Source: Lachnospiraceae bacterium (GTDB lineage: Bacteria > Bacillota > Clostridia > Lachnospirales > Lachnospiraceae). Taken from it: a stretch of DNA of 64,000 nucleotides. The notes beneath the pieces are model-generated. The model did not search any database and was not told where the DNA came from. It saw only the letters and a list, made by a program, of their open reading frames with translations. The stretch lies in contig JAAUZX010000024.1 of NCBI GenBank assembly GCA_014804365.1, forward strand, positions 19,470-83,469, given 5' to 3'. This document shows positions 46,058 to 54,931 of this stretch, in pieces (the first letter of the stretch is position 1; each line of letters opens with the position of its first letter). The position numbers were made by a program, and so were the translations under genes.

Positions 46058-47605
46058 TTCTACCCTATATTCATGCGGATAATAATTTTGCAACTCGTCC
46101 ACGTCAGTTTCTTTTCCGCCATATGTCTTCAACCAATTTTCATAGTTTGGGTTATTCCAAACCGTACCATCTTCGAAAACAACTTGTTTTAAACAAAGTA
46201 ACGAGTATGCGACTTGATTAGCTTCACCATTTCCGATTTTCGGAAGATTCTTCATTATTTCACCATCATACAGAGACCAGCCGCCGCGATAGTCCTCTGT
46301 TTGATTGGATAAAATATTCTCCTTTGTCCGAACAATATTTTCAAAGCTGCTTTCCGCACTGCTATCAAGAAAATTCCAATACAACTTTAACGGCGCGCCG
46401 TTCTCGCTATAAGCTAACATACAATACTGCGCTTCTATAATGGTTCGATCTGTATTGTTTGTAAGTATATCGTGAATATAAGGAGCTCCGTCCTCGTAAT
46501 GGAGAATATCTGCGCTTTCATGGGTAATTGTCATAGCGCTTTTTCTCTCTGCAATAACTGCTCCTTTTTTATCTGTAACGATATCCTTCGCATTTGTTTG
46601 CGGATCACTGATAGCAAACGCATCATCAGAGTTTCTATCAGTTGAAGCCTTTGCAGAAGTGGCGAACAAACCGGTGGTGGCGACAACGATTATGCAGGCA
46701 GACAGAAGGGTAACAAGGGTAGTTCGTTTTGTGTTCATAATAGCGGTAATCCTTTCTTCAATAGCATTTTTACTAAAGTTGCTGTAAAACGGTAATAGTC
46801 CGCTTTTCTTTGCTTCCATATTGATCAGCATTAGCGAATAGGCGGATTTCGATTTTTCCCCTAATTGTCTTATAACACTTTCATCACATGCCAACTCAAT
46901 ATCACGGTTGAAAAGAATATACATTACCCAAACAAAAGGATTGAACCAATGAATACATAGGGCGAGTGTTGCAATCAGCTTTGTAAAGGTATCAAAACGA
47001 CAGATATGCACGTATTCATGTGAGAATATATATTGTAACTGATTTACATTCTCCCAGTCTGTTTTTTTCGGCAACAAAATAACGGGGCGGAAAATGCCAT
47101 AGGCCAAAGGTGTAGAAATTCTATCCGATTGTTTTATTGAAATCTTACGTTTCAATGGATGTTCTTTTAACCATTGCACTGCATAAACATTGTTGACCGG
47201 TAAAGCTGTTTGAAATTCCATCCTGCAACGAAAATAAGATATGACGAAAAATACAGCAAAAAGTATCGTTCCGGCACACCAGACAATAAACCAAACAGAA
47301 ACAGATGAGCTATTTGTCGGCAACAGTTCCCTGTCTTGTACTATAACAAAATTTCCTTGTGATATGGCGGGGGTAATGTTGTCTGTTTCTACTTCCCAAA
47401 ATGAGGGCGTGGATATCATGCGGTTCATAAGCGTATATACGCTAAAAACGGACGGAATAGCAAACGGGATAAGCAGTCTTAAAAGTACCACTTTCCACAA
47501 TATAAGAAATGTTTTCTTAGGTAGCTTATTGATTGTTACTGTCCGAATTATCACAATTGCAATAATAAAGGCAGCCCCTGAAAAGCTCACTTCCGGTAAA
47601 GTCAT
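46049..47605 (-). CDS. BlaR1-like M56 peptidase (second copy)
   Basis: 518 aa from the ATG behind GAGGTGG. Four membrane helices surround the peptidase core; the zinc motif is FSHEYVHICRFD near 215 and the second ligand is ELACDESVIRQL near 255. After the last helix near 310 there is a 190-residue extracellular domain (from STDRNSDDAF) without an SxxK penicillin-binding motif. It follows its BlaI-type repressor gene after 10 bases. The inducing signal is unknown. Confidence 0.9.
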   Translation of the reverse strand: MTLPEVSFSGAAFIIAIVIIRTVTINKLPKKTFLILWKVVLLRLLIPFAIPSVFSVYTLMNRMISTPSFWEVETDNITPAISQGNFVIVQDRELLPTNSSSVSVWFIVWCAGTILFAVFFVISYFRCRMEFQTALPVNNVYAVQWLKEHPLKRKISIKQSDRISTPLAYGIFRPVILLPKKTDWENVNQLQYIFSHEYVHICRFDTFTKLIATLALCIHWFNPFVWVMYILFNRDIELACDESVIRQLGEKSKSAYSLMLINMEAKKSGLLPFYSNFSKNAIEERITAIMNTKRTTLVTLLSACIIVVATTGLFATSAKASTDRNSDDAFAISDPQTNAKDIVTDKKGAVIAERKSAMTITHESADILHYEDGAPYIHDILTNNTDRTIIEAQYCMLAYSENGAPLKLYWNFLDSSAESSFENIVRTKENILSNQTEDYRGGWSLYDGEIMKNLPKIGNGEANQVAYSLLCLKQVVFEDGTVWNNPNYENWLKTYGGKETDVDELQNYYPHEYRVELD

Positions 47606-47615
47606 GCTTACCACC

Positions 47616-47975
47616 TCATTCCAAATCTGTGACAATCTGCTTTAACTTTTCAATCTGTTCGGCAGAAAGTTTTTTCCTGCTGAGCAGAGCAGCAAACAGC
47701 TTATCCGCTGAACCGTCATAAATCTTGTTGATCAGTTCGTTTGTTTCGGCTTCCTGTACTTCTTCTTTTGGAATCAGTGCATGGCACATGAAATTAGGTT
47801 CAGAGCGCTCGATAGCTCCTTTTTTGATACACCGCTTTATCAATGTATATGTAGTGTTCATGTTCCAGCCGGTTTCTTCTTTCAGAACATCAGATATGTG
47901 TTTTGCGGTTGTATCTCCTTCTCTCCAGAGCACACTCATTACTTTTAATTCGGAATCGAAAAGTTTAATTTCCAT
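47616..47975 (-). CDS. BlaI/MecI-family transcriptional repressor (second copy)
   Basis: 119 aa from the ATG behind AAAGGAGAG. The winged helix is typical (DSELKVMSVLWREGDTTAKHISDVL, NTTYTLIKRCIKKGAIERSEPNFM). It is the first gene of the operon with the M56 peptidase. A perfect 22-bp palindrome overlaps its promoter and is the likely binding site. Confidence 0.93.
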   Translation of the reverse strand: MEIKLFDSELKVMSVLWREGDTTAKHISDVLKEETGWNMNTTYTLIKRCIKKGAIERSEPNFMCHALIPKEEVQEAETNELINKIYDGSADKLFAALLSRKKLSAEQIEKLKQIVTDLE

Positions 47976-48017
47976 GTTGCTCTCCTTTTCACAAGACGGT
48001 AGTAGTTTGTAATATAT

Positions 48018-48065
48018 AGAATACATTGTTCGTGGAAGATTGTCAACACTACTGCAGTAGTGTTG
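48018..48065 (-). promoter_or_regulatory. promoter and perfect palindromic operator of the second BlaI/M56 operon
   Basis: Minus strand: TTGACA (48041-48046), 17 bases, TATTCT (48018-48023). A perfect 11+11 palindrome (half-site CAACACTACTG, 48044-48065) overlaps the -35 box. Its core ACTAC-N4-GTAGT resembles known BlaI/MecI operators. Confidence 0.85.
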
Positions 48066-48203
48066 AGAGAGAAAGTCATAACTGATCTGATAGAAAGATT
48101 TTTGGGCTCTTTAGGAATTGTGTTCCGGACGAAAGTAGCTTATACTTATATTATTTTATAATTGGTATTGATTACGAAATCGATAGGAAGGAGACAGCGG
48201 CAT

Positions 48204-48821
48204 ATGAGTAAAGATTTAGTTCCGTTTTGGGAGAAATCATATTAGGAATATGATACGATTGCATTTTCCAATGAGCCTAATGTAACCATTACTGAATTTG
48301 AGCATTTGTTGAACGATCAATCAAAAGTGTTGGACGTAGGGTGCGGAGAAGGTCAAAACGCCATATATTTAGCCGGAAAAGGGCATCATGTGGACGCTTT
48401 TGATTTGTCCGAATATGGGATTGCAAAGCTAAAACATAGATGTGAATTATCTAACGTGCAGGTAAACGCATTTACAGCAGATTTAACGACATATCAGTTC
48501 GAACAATGCTATGATATGATTACTTGTTTTGGCACATTACATTTTGTAGATAAGAATGAGTGGAAAAAGTTTATAAAAAACGCAAAAGAATATACGAATA
48601 TGGGCGGTATTCATATCATTCAAATATTTACGGATGTTGTGCCGGCATCTGAGGATATTGCACCATTTGCGATTGGTTTGGCAAAAGATGAGGAAATCAA
48701 AGAACTGTATACTGATTGGGAAATATTACAGTTTAAATCTTATGTGTTCGAAGATGAACATCCGAATGTGCCGAAACATATGCACGCTTCAAATAAAATC
48801 GTTGCCAGAAGAGTAAAGTGA
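48204..48821 (+). pseudogene. SAM-dependent methyltransferase gene interrupted by an amber codon
   Basis: The true start is ATG 48204, well placed behind AAGGAG, and the chain reads MSKDLVPFWEKSY, then TAG at 48243-48245, then EYDTIAFSNEPN into the methyltransferase fold. A single C-to-T change (CAG to TAG) explains the break. The rest is a class I methyltransferase: motif I VLDVGCGEGQNAIYLAGKG, DAFDLSE, CFGTLHFV. It resembles TehB-like enzymes. The ORF track's TTG start at 48306 is unlikely. Function is probably lost unless the stop is read through. Confidence 0.8.
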
Positions 48822-48970
48822 TAAATTCGGTGGATTGAGAGTTGAATAAAACCCGAAATCGAAGTTTGGTGGAGAGAAAAACAAGATTGCTTTAATCGTA
48901 GCTTTTGCTAAAATCATCTGGCAGGAAACAAAGACTTATAAATAAAATTGGATATTGAAGGGAGAAAAAT

Positions 48971-49435
48971 ATGAGTAAACCGAGATATATGGAAGAATTG
49001 CTAAAAATAATTTTTTCATGGTTAAGTGCTACATTTATTGTTATGGGAGTGATATGTTTTATTAGCATATTAAAATCTAAGGTTGGTTCGATGACTCAGG
49101 AACTAACAATATTGGGAATAGTTTTTTCTTTACTTGGCATTGCTTTTTTCATTGTGCAAATTATCTTAATAATTATTACTTCTTTAAAGAATAAGTTACA
49201 CAATGAATTACTTTTAAGTGGAACTAAGATTGAAGGGACAGTAGAAAAAGTGTATTTGCAAAAGTATACGCAGTATGGGAACAAATCTCCCTATAGAATT
49301 CTTTATACTTATACTTGGCAAGGCAAAGTTTATCATCAAAAAAGTTATTTACTATGGGATAAGCCTAATTTTATGGAACGTGATTCGATTGCGGTATATG
49401 CAAATGATTTAGGTAAGTCAACTATTCGATTATAA
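48971..49435 (+). CDS. small membrane protein, DUF3592-like
   Basis: 154 aa with two helices (about 10-33 and 43-70) and a C-terminal beta-rich domain (IEGTVEKVYLQKYTQYGNKSPYRILYTYTWQGKVYHQKSYLLW). The second half matches the general pattern of DUF3592 proteins. AGGGAG lies 7 bases before the ATG. Function unknown. It sits between a damaged methyltransferase gene and a 38-bp scrap of the same kind of gene. Confidence 0.65.
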   Translation: MSKPRYMEELLKIIFSWLSATFIVMGVICFISILKSKVGSMTQELTILGIVFSLLGIAFFIVQIILIIITSLKNKLHNELLLSGTKIEGTVEKVYLQKYTQYGNKSPYRILYTYTWQGKVYHQKSYLLWDKPNFMERDSIAVYANDLGKSTIRL

Positions 49436-49456
49436 TTTAGGGGTGAATGTAGGCAG

Positions 49457-49494
49457 CATGTTGACGCTTTTGATTTGTCTGAATATGGGATTGC
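49457..49494 (+). repeat. 38-bp remnant copy of the methyltransferase gene
   Basis: 36 of 38 bases match 48387-48424 in the same orientation (both encode the VDAFDLSEYGIA region). It is an isolated piece without the rest of the gene, so it looks like a deletion scar of a second, related methyltransferase gene. Confidence 0.75.
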
Positions 49495-49500
49495 GTGGTA

Positions 49501-49752
49501 TTACCCATGCAATCCCCTGGACTGCCTGTCCATATCCTCAATTACGATATCATAGATCTCACCCAGAGTGGCGCAGTATTCCAACACCTTCCACGGTTCG
49601 TTTGTGTGGAAGTGAATCTTGATCATTTCCTCATCGCCTACTGCCAGAAGACAGTCGCCTTTGAAATTCTCGGTAAAATAATCGCTGATCACATCCTCGT
49701 CTAAGTCTTCACCCTCAATCAGAAGCTGTGTGTCGTATTTGTATTCTAACAT
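49501..49752 (-). CDS. stand-alone middle domain of FakA/YloV (DAK2-type kinase) family
   Basis: 83 aa, behind GGAGGAT. The sequence (KYDTQLLIEGEDLDEDVI, GDCLLAVGDEEMIKIHFHTNEPWKVLEYC) matches the segment after the DAK2 domain of fatty acid kinase FakA, but the kinase domain and the DegV-like end are absent. Either a small conserved protein derived from that domain or the remains of a truncated gene. It has a normal start and good codon use, so I call it a gene. Confidence 0.65.
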   Translation of the reverse strand: MLEYKYDTQLLIEGEDLDEDVISDYFTENFKGDCLLAVGDEEMIKIHFHTNEPWKVLEYCATLGEIYDIVIEDMDRQSRGLHG

Positions 49753-49869
49753 AGGATCCTCCTTTATATTATCGAAAACTTTCCTATTTATATTTTAAGC
49801 AATGGATTGTCAGAAATCAATAAGCAGATTAAAATAGGGTTTGAAAGAATGAAAAGGAGATGCAAGCTA

Positions 49870-50505
49870 ATGAATATAAAAAACAGATGGATTAAGTTAA
49901 GCAGTGTTCTTCTAATTGCAGTCATGCTTATGGCAGGATGCGGGAAAGTTTCTAATGATACGGCGCTTGAAAATCGTTCGGAAACAGATTCGAAGTCTTC
50001 CGGTATCGAGAACAGTATGGAAGAAACCAACAGCATGGAAGAAAGCGCCACGCCAGAGCAGGACAGCGGCAGCGCGATGCCCGCTTTTACGGCGAAGGAT
50101 CTGGACGGCAACACGGTCACCGAAAGTATTTTCAGTGACAAAGACCTGACGGTGGTGAATATCTGGGGAACCTTCTGCGGTCCCTGCATAAGAGAAATGC
50201 CGGAACTGGGGACATGGGCTAAAGATATGCCGGACAATGTGCAGTTGATCGGTCTGGTAATAGATATAGCAGGCGATGAAGATACTGAACACCATGACCT
50301 GGCGGTAAGTATCATGCAAAACGCCGATGCGGATTTTACCCAGATCGTTGCAAATCAGGATTTTGCCGATATTTTAAAAGATGTTTATGGCGTACCTACA
50401 ACAATGTTTGTTGATAAAGACGGAAATATTGTAGGCGATCCGATCATCGGCGCAAATGTGGACGGATATAAGGAGTTTGTGGAGGATTATCTGGATGGGC
50501 AATAA
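49870..50505 (+). CDS. TlpA/ResA-type thioredoxin-like lipoprotein
   Basis: 211 aa from the ATG behind AAAGGAG; start codons further upstream are possible. A lipoprotein signal ends in LMAGC (Cys near residue 24). An acidic Ser-rich linker follows, then a thioredoxin fold with the active site WGTFCGPCIREMP near residue 98 and the cis-proline in YGVPTTMFVDKDG. It would act outside the membrane as a thiol reductant or carrier. It is translationally coupled (11-base overlap) to the CXXC microprotein and linked to a polyferredoxin, an electron-transfer set found in gut Clostridia. Confidence 0.92.
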   Translation: MNIKNRWIKLSSVLLIAVMLMAGCGKVSNDTALENRSETDSKSSGIENSMEETNSMEESATPEQDSGSAMPAFTAKDLDGNTVTESIFSDKDLTVVNIWGTFCGPCIREMPELGTWAKDMPDNVQLIGLVIDIAGDEDTEHHDLAVSIMQNADADFTQIVANQDFADILKDVYGVPTTMFVDKDGNIVGDPIIGANVDGYKEFVEDYLDGQ

Positions 50506-50641
50506 GAGGAGAAAGATTGTACAGATCGCTGGTCTGATAATTGCCGGCATTTTCATCGGGTACGGAAAATACAGGGGAGAGATAGGTATCGTACTGAATA
50601 AGGCGGTTAATATCTGTTTTGAATGTATCGGATTAGGATAG
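50495..50641 (+). CDS. CD1871A-type CXXC motif microprotein
   Basis: 48 aa from ATG 50495 inside the 3' end of the TlpA gene. One membrane helix (VQIAGLIIAGIFIGYG) is followed by KYRGEIGIVLNKAVNICFECIGLG, with the CxxC motif near the end. This matches the small CD1871A family described beside thioredoxin-like and ferredoxin proteins. It probably passes electrons or holds a metal in the membrane; no activity is proven. Confidence 0.85.
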   Translation: MGNKRRKIVQIAGLIIAGIFIGYGKYRGEIGIVLNKAVNICFECIGLG

Positions 50642-50681
50642 CAGATTGGTTTATATCCGGGCAGGAAGGAACAAGTTATAT

Positions 50682-51554
50682 ATGAAACATTCGATCAAAA
50701 GAAAAATCGTACAGTTGGCCGCATTCGGTTATTCCAATCCCTATCTCATGAATTTTAAGGGTGGAAAGCTGTATCAGGGCAAGTGGAAACAATTCTGTAA
50801 TCCGGGACTGAACTGCTATTCCTGTCCGGCGGCAAGCCTTGCCTGCCCGATCGGAGCGCTTCAGTCAGTAAGCGGTTCCATGGATTTTAAATTCAGTTTC
50901 TATGCAGTCGGGATTCTCTTAGCCGTTGGTGTGCTCTTAGGCAGGGCGGTCTGCGGGTGGCTGTGTCCTTTCGGCTTATTTCAGGAACTGCTTCATAAGT
51001 TTCCGTCCCCGAAACTGAAATTGAAAAAAGCCTTTCTCTACGTGAAGTATATTGCTCTGGTAGTCTTTGTGATTGTGCTCCCGATTGCCGTTACGGACTA
51101 TATGGGTATGGGGAAGCCGGCTTTCTGCCAGTATATCTGTCCGGCAGGGACGCTGGAAGGCGGAATTCCCTTGCTTCTTTCCCATAAGGCGCTCCGACAG
51201 ACAATCGGGTCGCTTTTTACATTGAAGATGACGGTTCTAATCGTGACGATAATCGGCTGTGTGCTGATCTATCGGTTTTTCTGCAGGGTGCTTTGTCCTC
51301 TCGGCGCTATATACGGACTGCTGAATAAGATCAGTATTTACAGACTGGAAATAGACGCGCACAAGTGTGTAAGCTGCGGAAAATGTAAGCGGATATGCAA
51401 GATGGAAGTTGATCCGGTGAAGACGCCGGACAGCGCGGAATGCATTCGATGCGGCGCGTGTGCGGATACGTGTCCGGAAGGGGCGATTTGCTTGCAGTTT
51501 CGGTTGAAAAGCACTATAATGACCGATAGAACTGAAATGACGAATGAGAGATGA
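50682..51554 (+). CDS. membrane polyferredoxin (NapH/CcoG-like 4Fe-4S protein)
   Basis: 290 aa from the ATG behind AAGGAA. Four to five membrane helices and several Cys motifs: CYSCPAASLACPIGA, VCGWLCPFGLF and FCRVLCPLGAI within the membrane part, and two classical 4Fe-4S motifs (CVSCGKCKRICKMEVDP, CIRCGACADTCPEGA) at the C-terminus. It is the third gene of the TlpA operon and may deliver electrons from cytoplasmic ferredoxin across the membrane to the TlpA lipoprotein. Confidence 0.92.
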   Translation: MKHSIKRKIVQLAAFGYSNPYLMNFKGGKLYQGKWKQFCNPGLNCYSCPAASLACPIGALQSVSGSMDFKFSFYAVGILLAVGVLLGRAVCGWLCPFGLFQELLHKFPSPKLKLKKAFLYVKYIALVVFVIVLPIAVTDYMGMGKPAFCQYICPAGTLEGGIPLLLSHKALRQTIGSLFTLKMTVLIVTIIGCVLIYRFFCRVLCPLGAIYGLLNKISIYRLEIDAHKCVSCGKCKRICKMEVDPVKTPDSAECIRCGACADTCPEGAICLQFRLKSTIMTDRTEMTNER

Positions 51555-51561
51555 TTAATTT

Positions 51562-52896
51562 ATGGAAAAAAATCTGACCACAGGCAGCGTGTTTAAGACA
51601 CTTTTATACTTTTCGCTGCCTTATCTTTTGGCGTATTTTCTGCAGACGTTGTATGGGATGGCTGACTTGTTTATCATCGGACAGTACAATGGAGTGGAGA
51701 GTACAACGGCAGTTTCCATCGGCAGTCAGGTCATGCATATGCTGACCGTCATGATCGTCGGGCTGGCAATGGGTGCCACGGTGATGATCGGACAGGCCGT
51801 AGGTGCGGGGAAAAAGGAACAGGCCTCTCTGGCGATCGGTAATACAATCACGTTATTCATGATATTGTCCGTTATCGTGACGGCAGTGCTGCTACTCGCC
51901 GTAAGACCGATTGTTACGGTCATGTCCACACCTGCGGAGGCGGTGCCGGGGACAGTTGCTTATCTTACGGTATGCTTTATCGGAGTTCCGTTTATTACGG
52001 CCTATAATATTATCAGCTCCATTTTCCGGGGCATGGGTGACTCTAAGAGCCCGATGTATTTTATCGCGGTTGCCTGTGTCGCGAATATTGCGCTGGACTA
52101 TTTGCTGATCGGCGGTCTGGGGCTCGGACCGGTGGGAGCGGCACTGGGAACGACACTGTCCCAGACGATCAGCGTGATTGTTTCCCTTGTTGTGATTCTG
52201 AAAAAGAAAACGGGTATAACGCTCACGATGGCGGCCTTTAAACCACGCAGAGACACGATGGGAGGATTGTTAAAGATCGGGATTCCGATTGCCATGCAGG
52301 ACGGGTTCATACAGATCGCATTTATTGTCATTACGATTATTGCAAACAGAAGAGGACTTAACGATGCAGCTGCGGTGGGGATCGTGGAGAAAATCATAGG
52401 GATACTGTTTCTCGTGCCTTCCTCTATGTTACAGTCAGTGTCCGCGCTTTCTGCGCAGAATGTGGGAGCCGGAAAGCATGACCGTGCCCGCCGGACACTT
52501 TTCTATGCCTCAGCAATGTCTCTGCTGTGGGGGCTTGCAGCGGTAATCCTTATGCAGATTGACGCGGAAACATTTATCGAACTCTTTGCAGATAACGCGG
52601 AGGTGATACGGCTCGGCGGACAGTATATGCGGGGATATGTGTGGGATTCGGCGCTTGCGGGGATTCATTTCTGCTTCAGCGGCTATTTCTGCGCTTACGG
52701 ATTGTCGGGGATCTCGTTTATCCATAATTCGCTGTCCATTGTCTGCGTCAGGATTCCGGTAGCCTACTTCGCATCCAAGTATTTTACGGACACACTTTTC
52801 CCGATGGGGCTGGCGTCCACTGCGGGTTCGGCGCTTTCGGTCGTTATTTGTGTGGGAGTGTTTGTGTGGTTGGAGCGACGGCGGCGGAAGCATTGA
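51562..52896 (+). CDS. MATE-family efflux transporter
   Basis: 444 aa with twelve membrane helices. Typical sites are the N-terminal GSVFKTLLYFSLPYLLAYFLQTLYGMADLFIIGQY, the conserved VGAGKKEQ, and the mirrored second half with NVGAGKHDRARR. MATE proteins export drugs or metabolites with sodium or protons; the substrate is unknown. The start is 8 bases after the polyferredoxin stop, so it is likely co-transcribed. Confidence 0.93.
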   Translation: MEKNLTTGSVFKTLLYFSLPYLLAYFLQTLYGMADLFIIGQYNGVESTTAVSIGSQVMHMLTVMIVGLAMGATVMIGQAVGAGKKEQASLAIGNTITLFMILSVIVTAVLLLAVRPIVTVMSTPAEAVPGTVAYLTVCFIGVPFITAYNIISSIFRGMGDSKSPMYFIAVACVANIALDYLLIGGLGLGPVGAALGTTLSQTISVIVSLVVILKKKTGITLTMAAFKPRRDTMGGLLKIGIPIAMQDGFIQIAFIVITIIANRRGLNDAAAVGIVEKIIGILFLVPSSMLQSVSALSAQNVGAGKHDRARRTLFYASAMSLLWGLAAVILMQIDAETFIELFADNAEVIRLGGQYMRGYVWDSALAGIHFCFSGYFCAYGLSGISFIHNSLSIVCVRIPVAYFASKYFTDTLFPMGLASTAGSALSVVICVGVFVWLERRRRKH

Positions 52897-52939
52897 CAAA
52901 ATGAAGAATTCATTATATGATCTACAAAAGCATTACCAA

Positions 52940-53226
52940 AGGCTGTGAAGAGAAGAGTAAGTAGTTAGATATGATACAGAGAGTCTGATTAGGTGAGAAC
53001 AGACACAGAAGGAGCTGCTGAAAATGGTCTCGGAGCTGCGTACCGAAGCTGTTATGCCAAGGCTACGACGGGTGCACCCGTTACAGTGATAGACTATCGA
53101 TGAATCATTTCTCATCCGTAGTCGATAAGGCTTATATCGTGAGATATAGGTGAATTTAGGGTGGTAACACGAAGCATTTGCTCTCGTCCCTGAAAAAGAA
53201 ATTTTTCAGAGAGGAGGGCTTTTTTG
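52940..53226 (+). ncRNA. T-box riboswitch (methionine specifier) upstream of metG
   Basis: The leader has the parts of a T-box. The conserved T-box sequence AGGGTGGTAACACG lies at 53158-53171. The terminator that competes with it covers CTCTCGTCCCTGAAAAAG to AGAGAGGAGGGC, ending in TTTTTT. In stem I a GAAAATGGTC context places AUG (53024-53026) as the specifier codon, matching the downstream synthetase. Uncharged tRNA-Met would bind, stabilise the antiterminator and allow transcription of metG. The 5' boundary is approximate. Confidence 0.9.
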
Positions 53227-53302
53227 TTGAAGAAAACGGAATGACCCATAAGGTCACAAAGAACTAAGTTATCACTATAAATCAGGAAATGAGGTATGTA
53301 AG

Positions 53303-54931
53303 ATGAGAAATATTTTAATTGGCGGAGCATGGCCGTATGCAAACGGTTCCTTGCATATAGGTCACATAGCGGGATTATTGCCCGGAGACGTATTGGCCAG
53401 ATATCACAGGGCTGTTGGAGATCATGTATATTTTGTGTCAGGAAGCGACTGCCACGGAACCCCGGTAGCGATTCGGGCAAAGCAGGAGAAGAGAACGCCG
53501 CGGGAAGTCAGTGATTTCTACCATGAAGAATTCGTAGAATGCTTTGAAAAGCTGGGTTTTAGTTACGATGTATATGCCAAAACATCTTCGGAGGAGCATA
53601 AGAAATTTGTAAGGGAATTTCATAAAAAATTATATGAAAGCAGCTATGTTTATGAAAAAGAAGTTCCGCAGGCATATTGTGAAAGCTGTGGCACCTTTCT
53701 GGCTGACCGCTTTGTGTTGGGAAAATGCCCGAAATGCGGAAAGGACACCAGAGGAGATCAATGCGATGCCTGCGGTACGGTACTTGAACCGGAGAATCTT
53801 GCAGAGCCGGTTTGCGCAGTATGCGGGAAACCTATAAGCTTTAAGAATTCAAAGCATTTATATATAGCAATCACTAAGCTCCAGACTGAACTAAAGGCGC
53901 TGGTCGATAATCATCCCAAATGGAGAAAAAACGCGATTGCATTTACAAATAAGTATATAGATGACGGCTTAAGAGACCGTGCCCTGACAAGAGATTTGGA
54001 ATGGGGAATCAATGTCCCTAAGGATGGGTACGAAAATAAAACGATTTATATATGGGCAGAAAATGTGTTGGGATATTTATCTGCAAGTAAAGCAGCAGCT
54101 GAAGCAAGAGGTGCTGATTTTCACGAGCTCTGGGGCAAAGAAGCGAAACATTATTATGTGCACGGAAAAGATAATATTCCGTTCCACACAATTATTTTGC
54201 CGTCTCTTTTATTGGCAAATGGTGAAAATTTGCATTTGCCGGATCAGATTGTGTCAAGTGAATATCTGACTTTGGAAGGAAGAAAAATATCTACCAGTCA
54301 AAATTATGCAATCTGGGTCAAGGAACTACTGGATAATTATGAAGCAGATTCGATTCGCTATTTTTTCCTGGCAAATGGTCCGGAAAAGAAGGATGCGGAT
54401 TTCTCGTGGAGAGAATATGTTCATAGCCACAATGGTGAGCTGCTCGGAGCATACGGAAATTTTGTGAACCGCGTGCTGACGTTTATTATTAAATATTTTG
54501 AGGGGATCATACCGAAAGGTACAGATGATCCGTCTATCAACAATCAAATAGATGAATTGTTTGTTTCCGTCGGTAAGCAGATTGAGAATGGCGCTTTCAA
54601 AGACGCAATTACTGAAATATTTGACTTTGTAAGAAGCGCAAATAAATATTTTGATACGCAGCGGCCATGGATTACCAGGACCGACGATCAGAAAGCCTGT
54701 GAAAATACACTTTATCAATGTGTCCAGATTATTGCTAATCTGGCAGTCCTGCTATCACCGTTTTTACCGTTTTCCTCAGAGAAAGTGTGCAAATGGCTGG
54801 GGATAGATAATAAATGGGAAAAGAAATCAGTTCCGGCGGGCTATTTACTTCCCGAGGTGGAAATTTTATTTCAAAGAATTGATAAAAAGGTGATAGAAAC
54901 TGAGACGGAAAAATTGAAGGCCATTTTATAA
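53303..54931 (+). CDS. metG: methionyl-tRNA synthetase
   Basis: 542 aa. Charges tRNA-Met. The class I signatures are HIGH in SLHIGHIAG and KISTS near residue 329, a variant of KMSKS. Four CxxC knuckles (CESCGT, CPKCGK, CDACGT, CAVCGK) near 125-175 indicate the two-zinc form. The chain lacks the C-terminal tRNA-binding domain found in many bacterial enzymes. The unusual KISTS motif and archaeal-like N-terminus raise the possibility of a second, alternative MetRS like those linked to resistance against MetRS inhibitors. The T-box leader ties expression to methionine charging. Confidence 0.93.
   Translation: MRNILIGGAWPYANGSLHIGHIAGLLPGDVLARYHRAVGDHVYFVSGSDCHGTPVAIRAKQEKRTPREVSDFYHEEFVECFEKLGFSYDVYAKTSSEEHKKFVREFHKKLYESSYVYEKEVPQAYCESCGTFLADRFVLGKCPKCGKDTRGDQCDACGTVLEPENLAEPVCAVCGKPISFKNSKHLYIAITKLQTELKALVDNHPKWRKNAIAFTNKYIDDGLRDRALTRDLEWGINVPKDGYENKTIYIWAENVLGYLSASKAAAEARGADFHELWGKEAKHYYVHGKDNIPFHTIILPSLLLANGENLHLPDQIVSSEYLTLEGRKISTSQNYAIWVKELLDNYEADSIRYFFLANGPEKKDADFSWREYVHSHNGELLGAYGNFVNRVLTFIIKYFEGIIPKGTDDPSINNQIDELFVSVGKQIENGAFKDAITEIFDFVRSANKYFDTQRPWITRTDDQKACENTLYQCVQIIANLAVLLSPFLPFSSEKVCKWLGIDNKWEKKSVPAGYLLPEVEILFQRIDKKVIETETEKLKAIL

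Noticed and set aside
48243-48245. TAG in the methyltransferase gene as a pyrrolysine codon
   Set aside because: No pyl genes are visible and the residue replaced is not in the active site; a simple CAG to TAG mutation is more likely.
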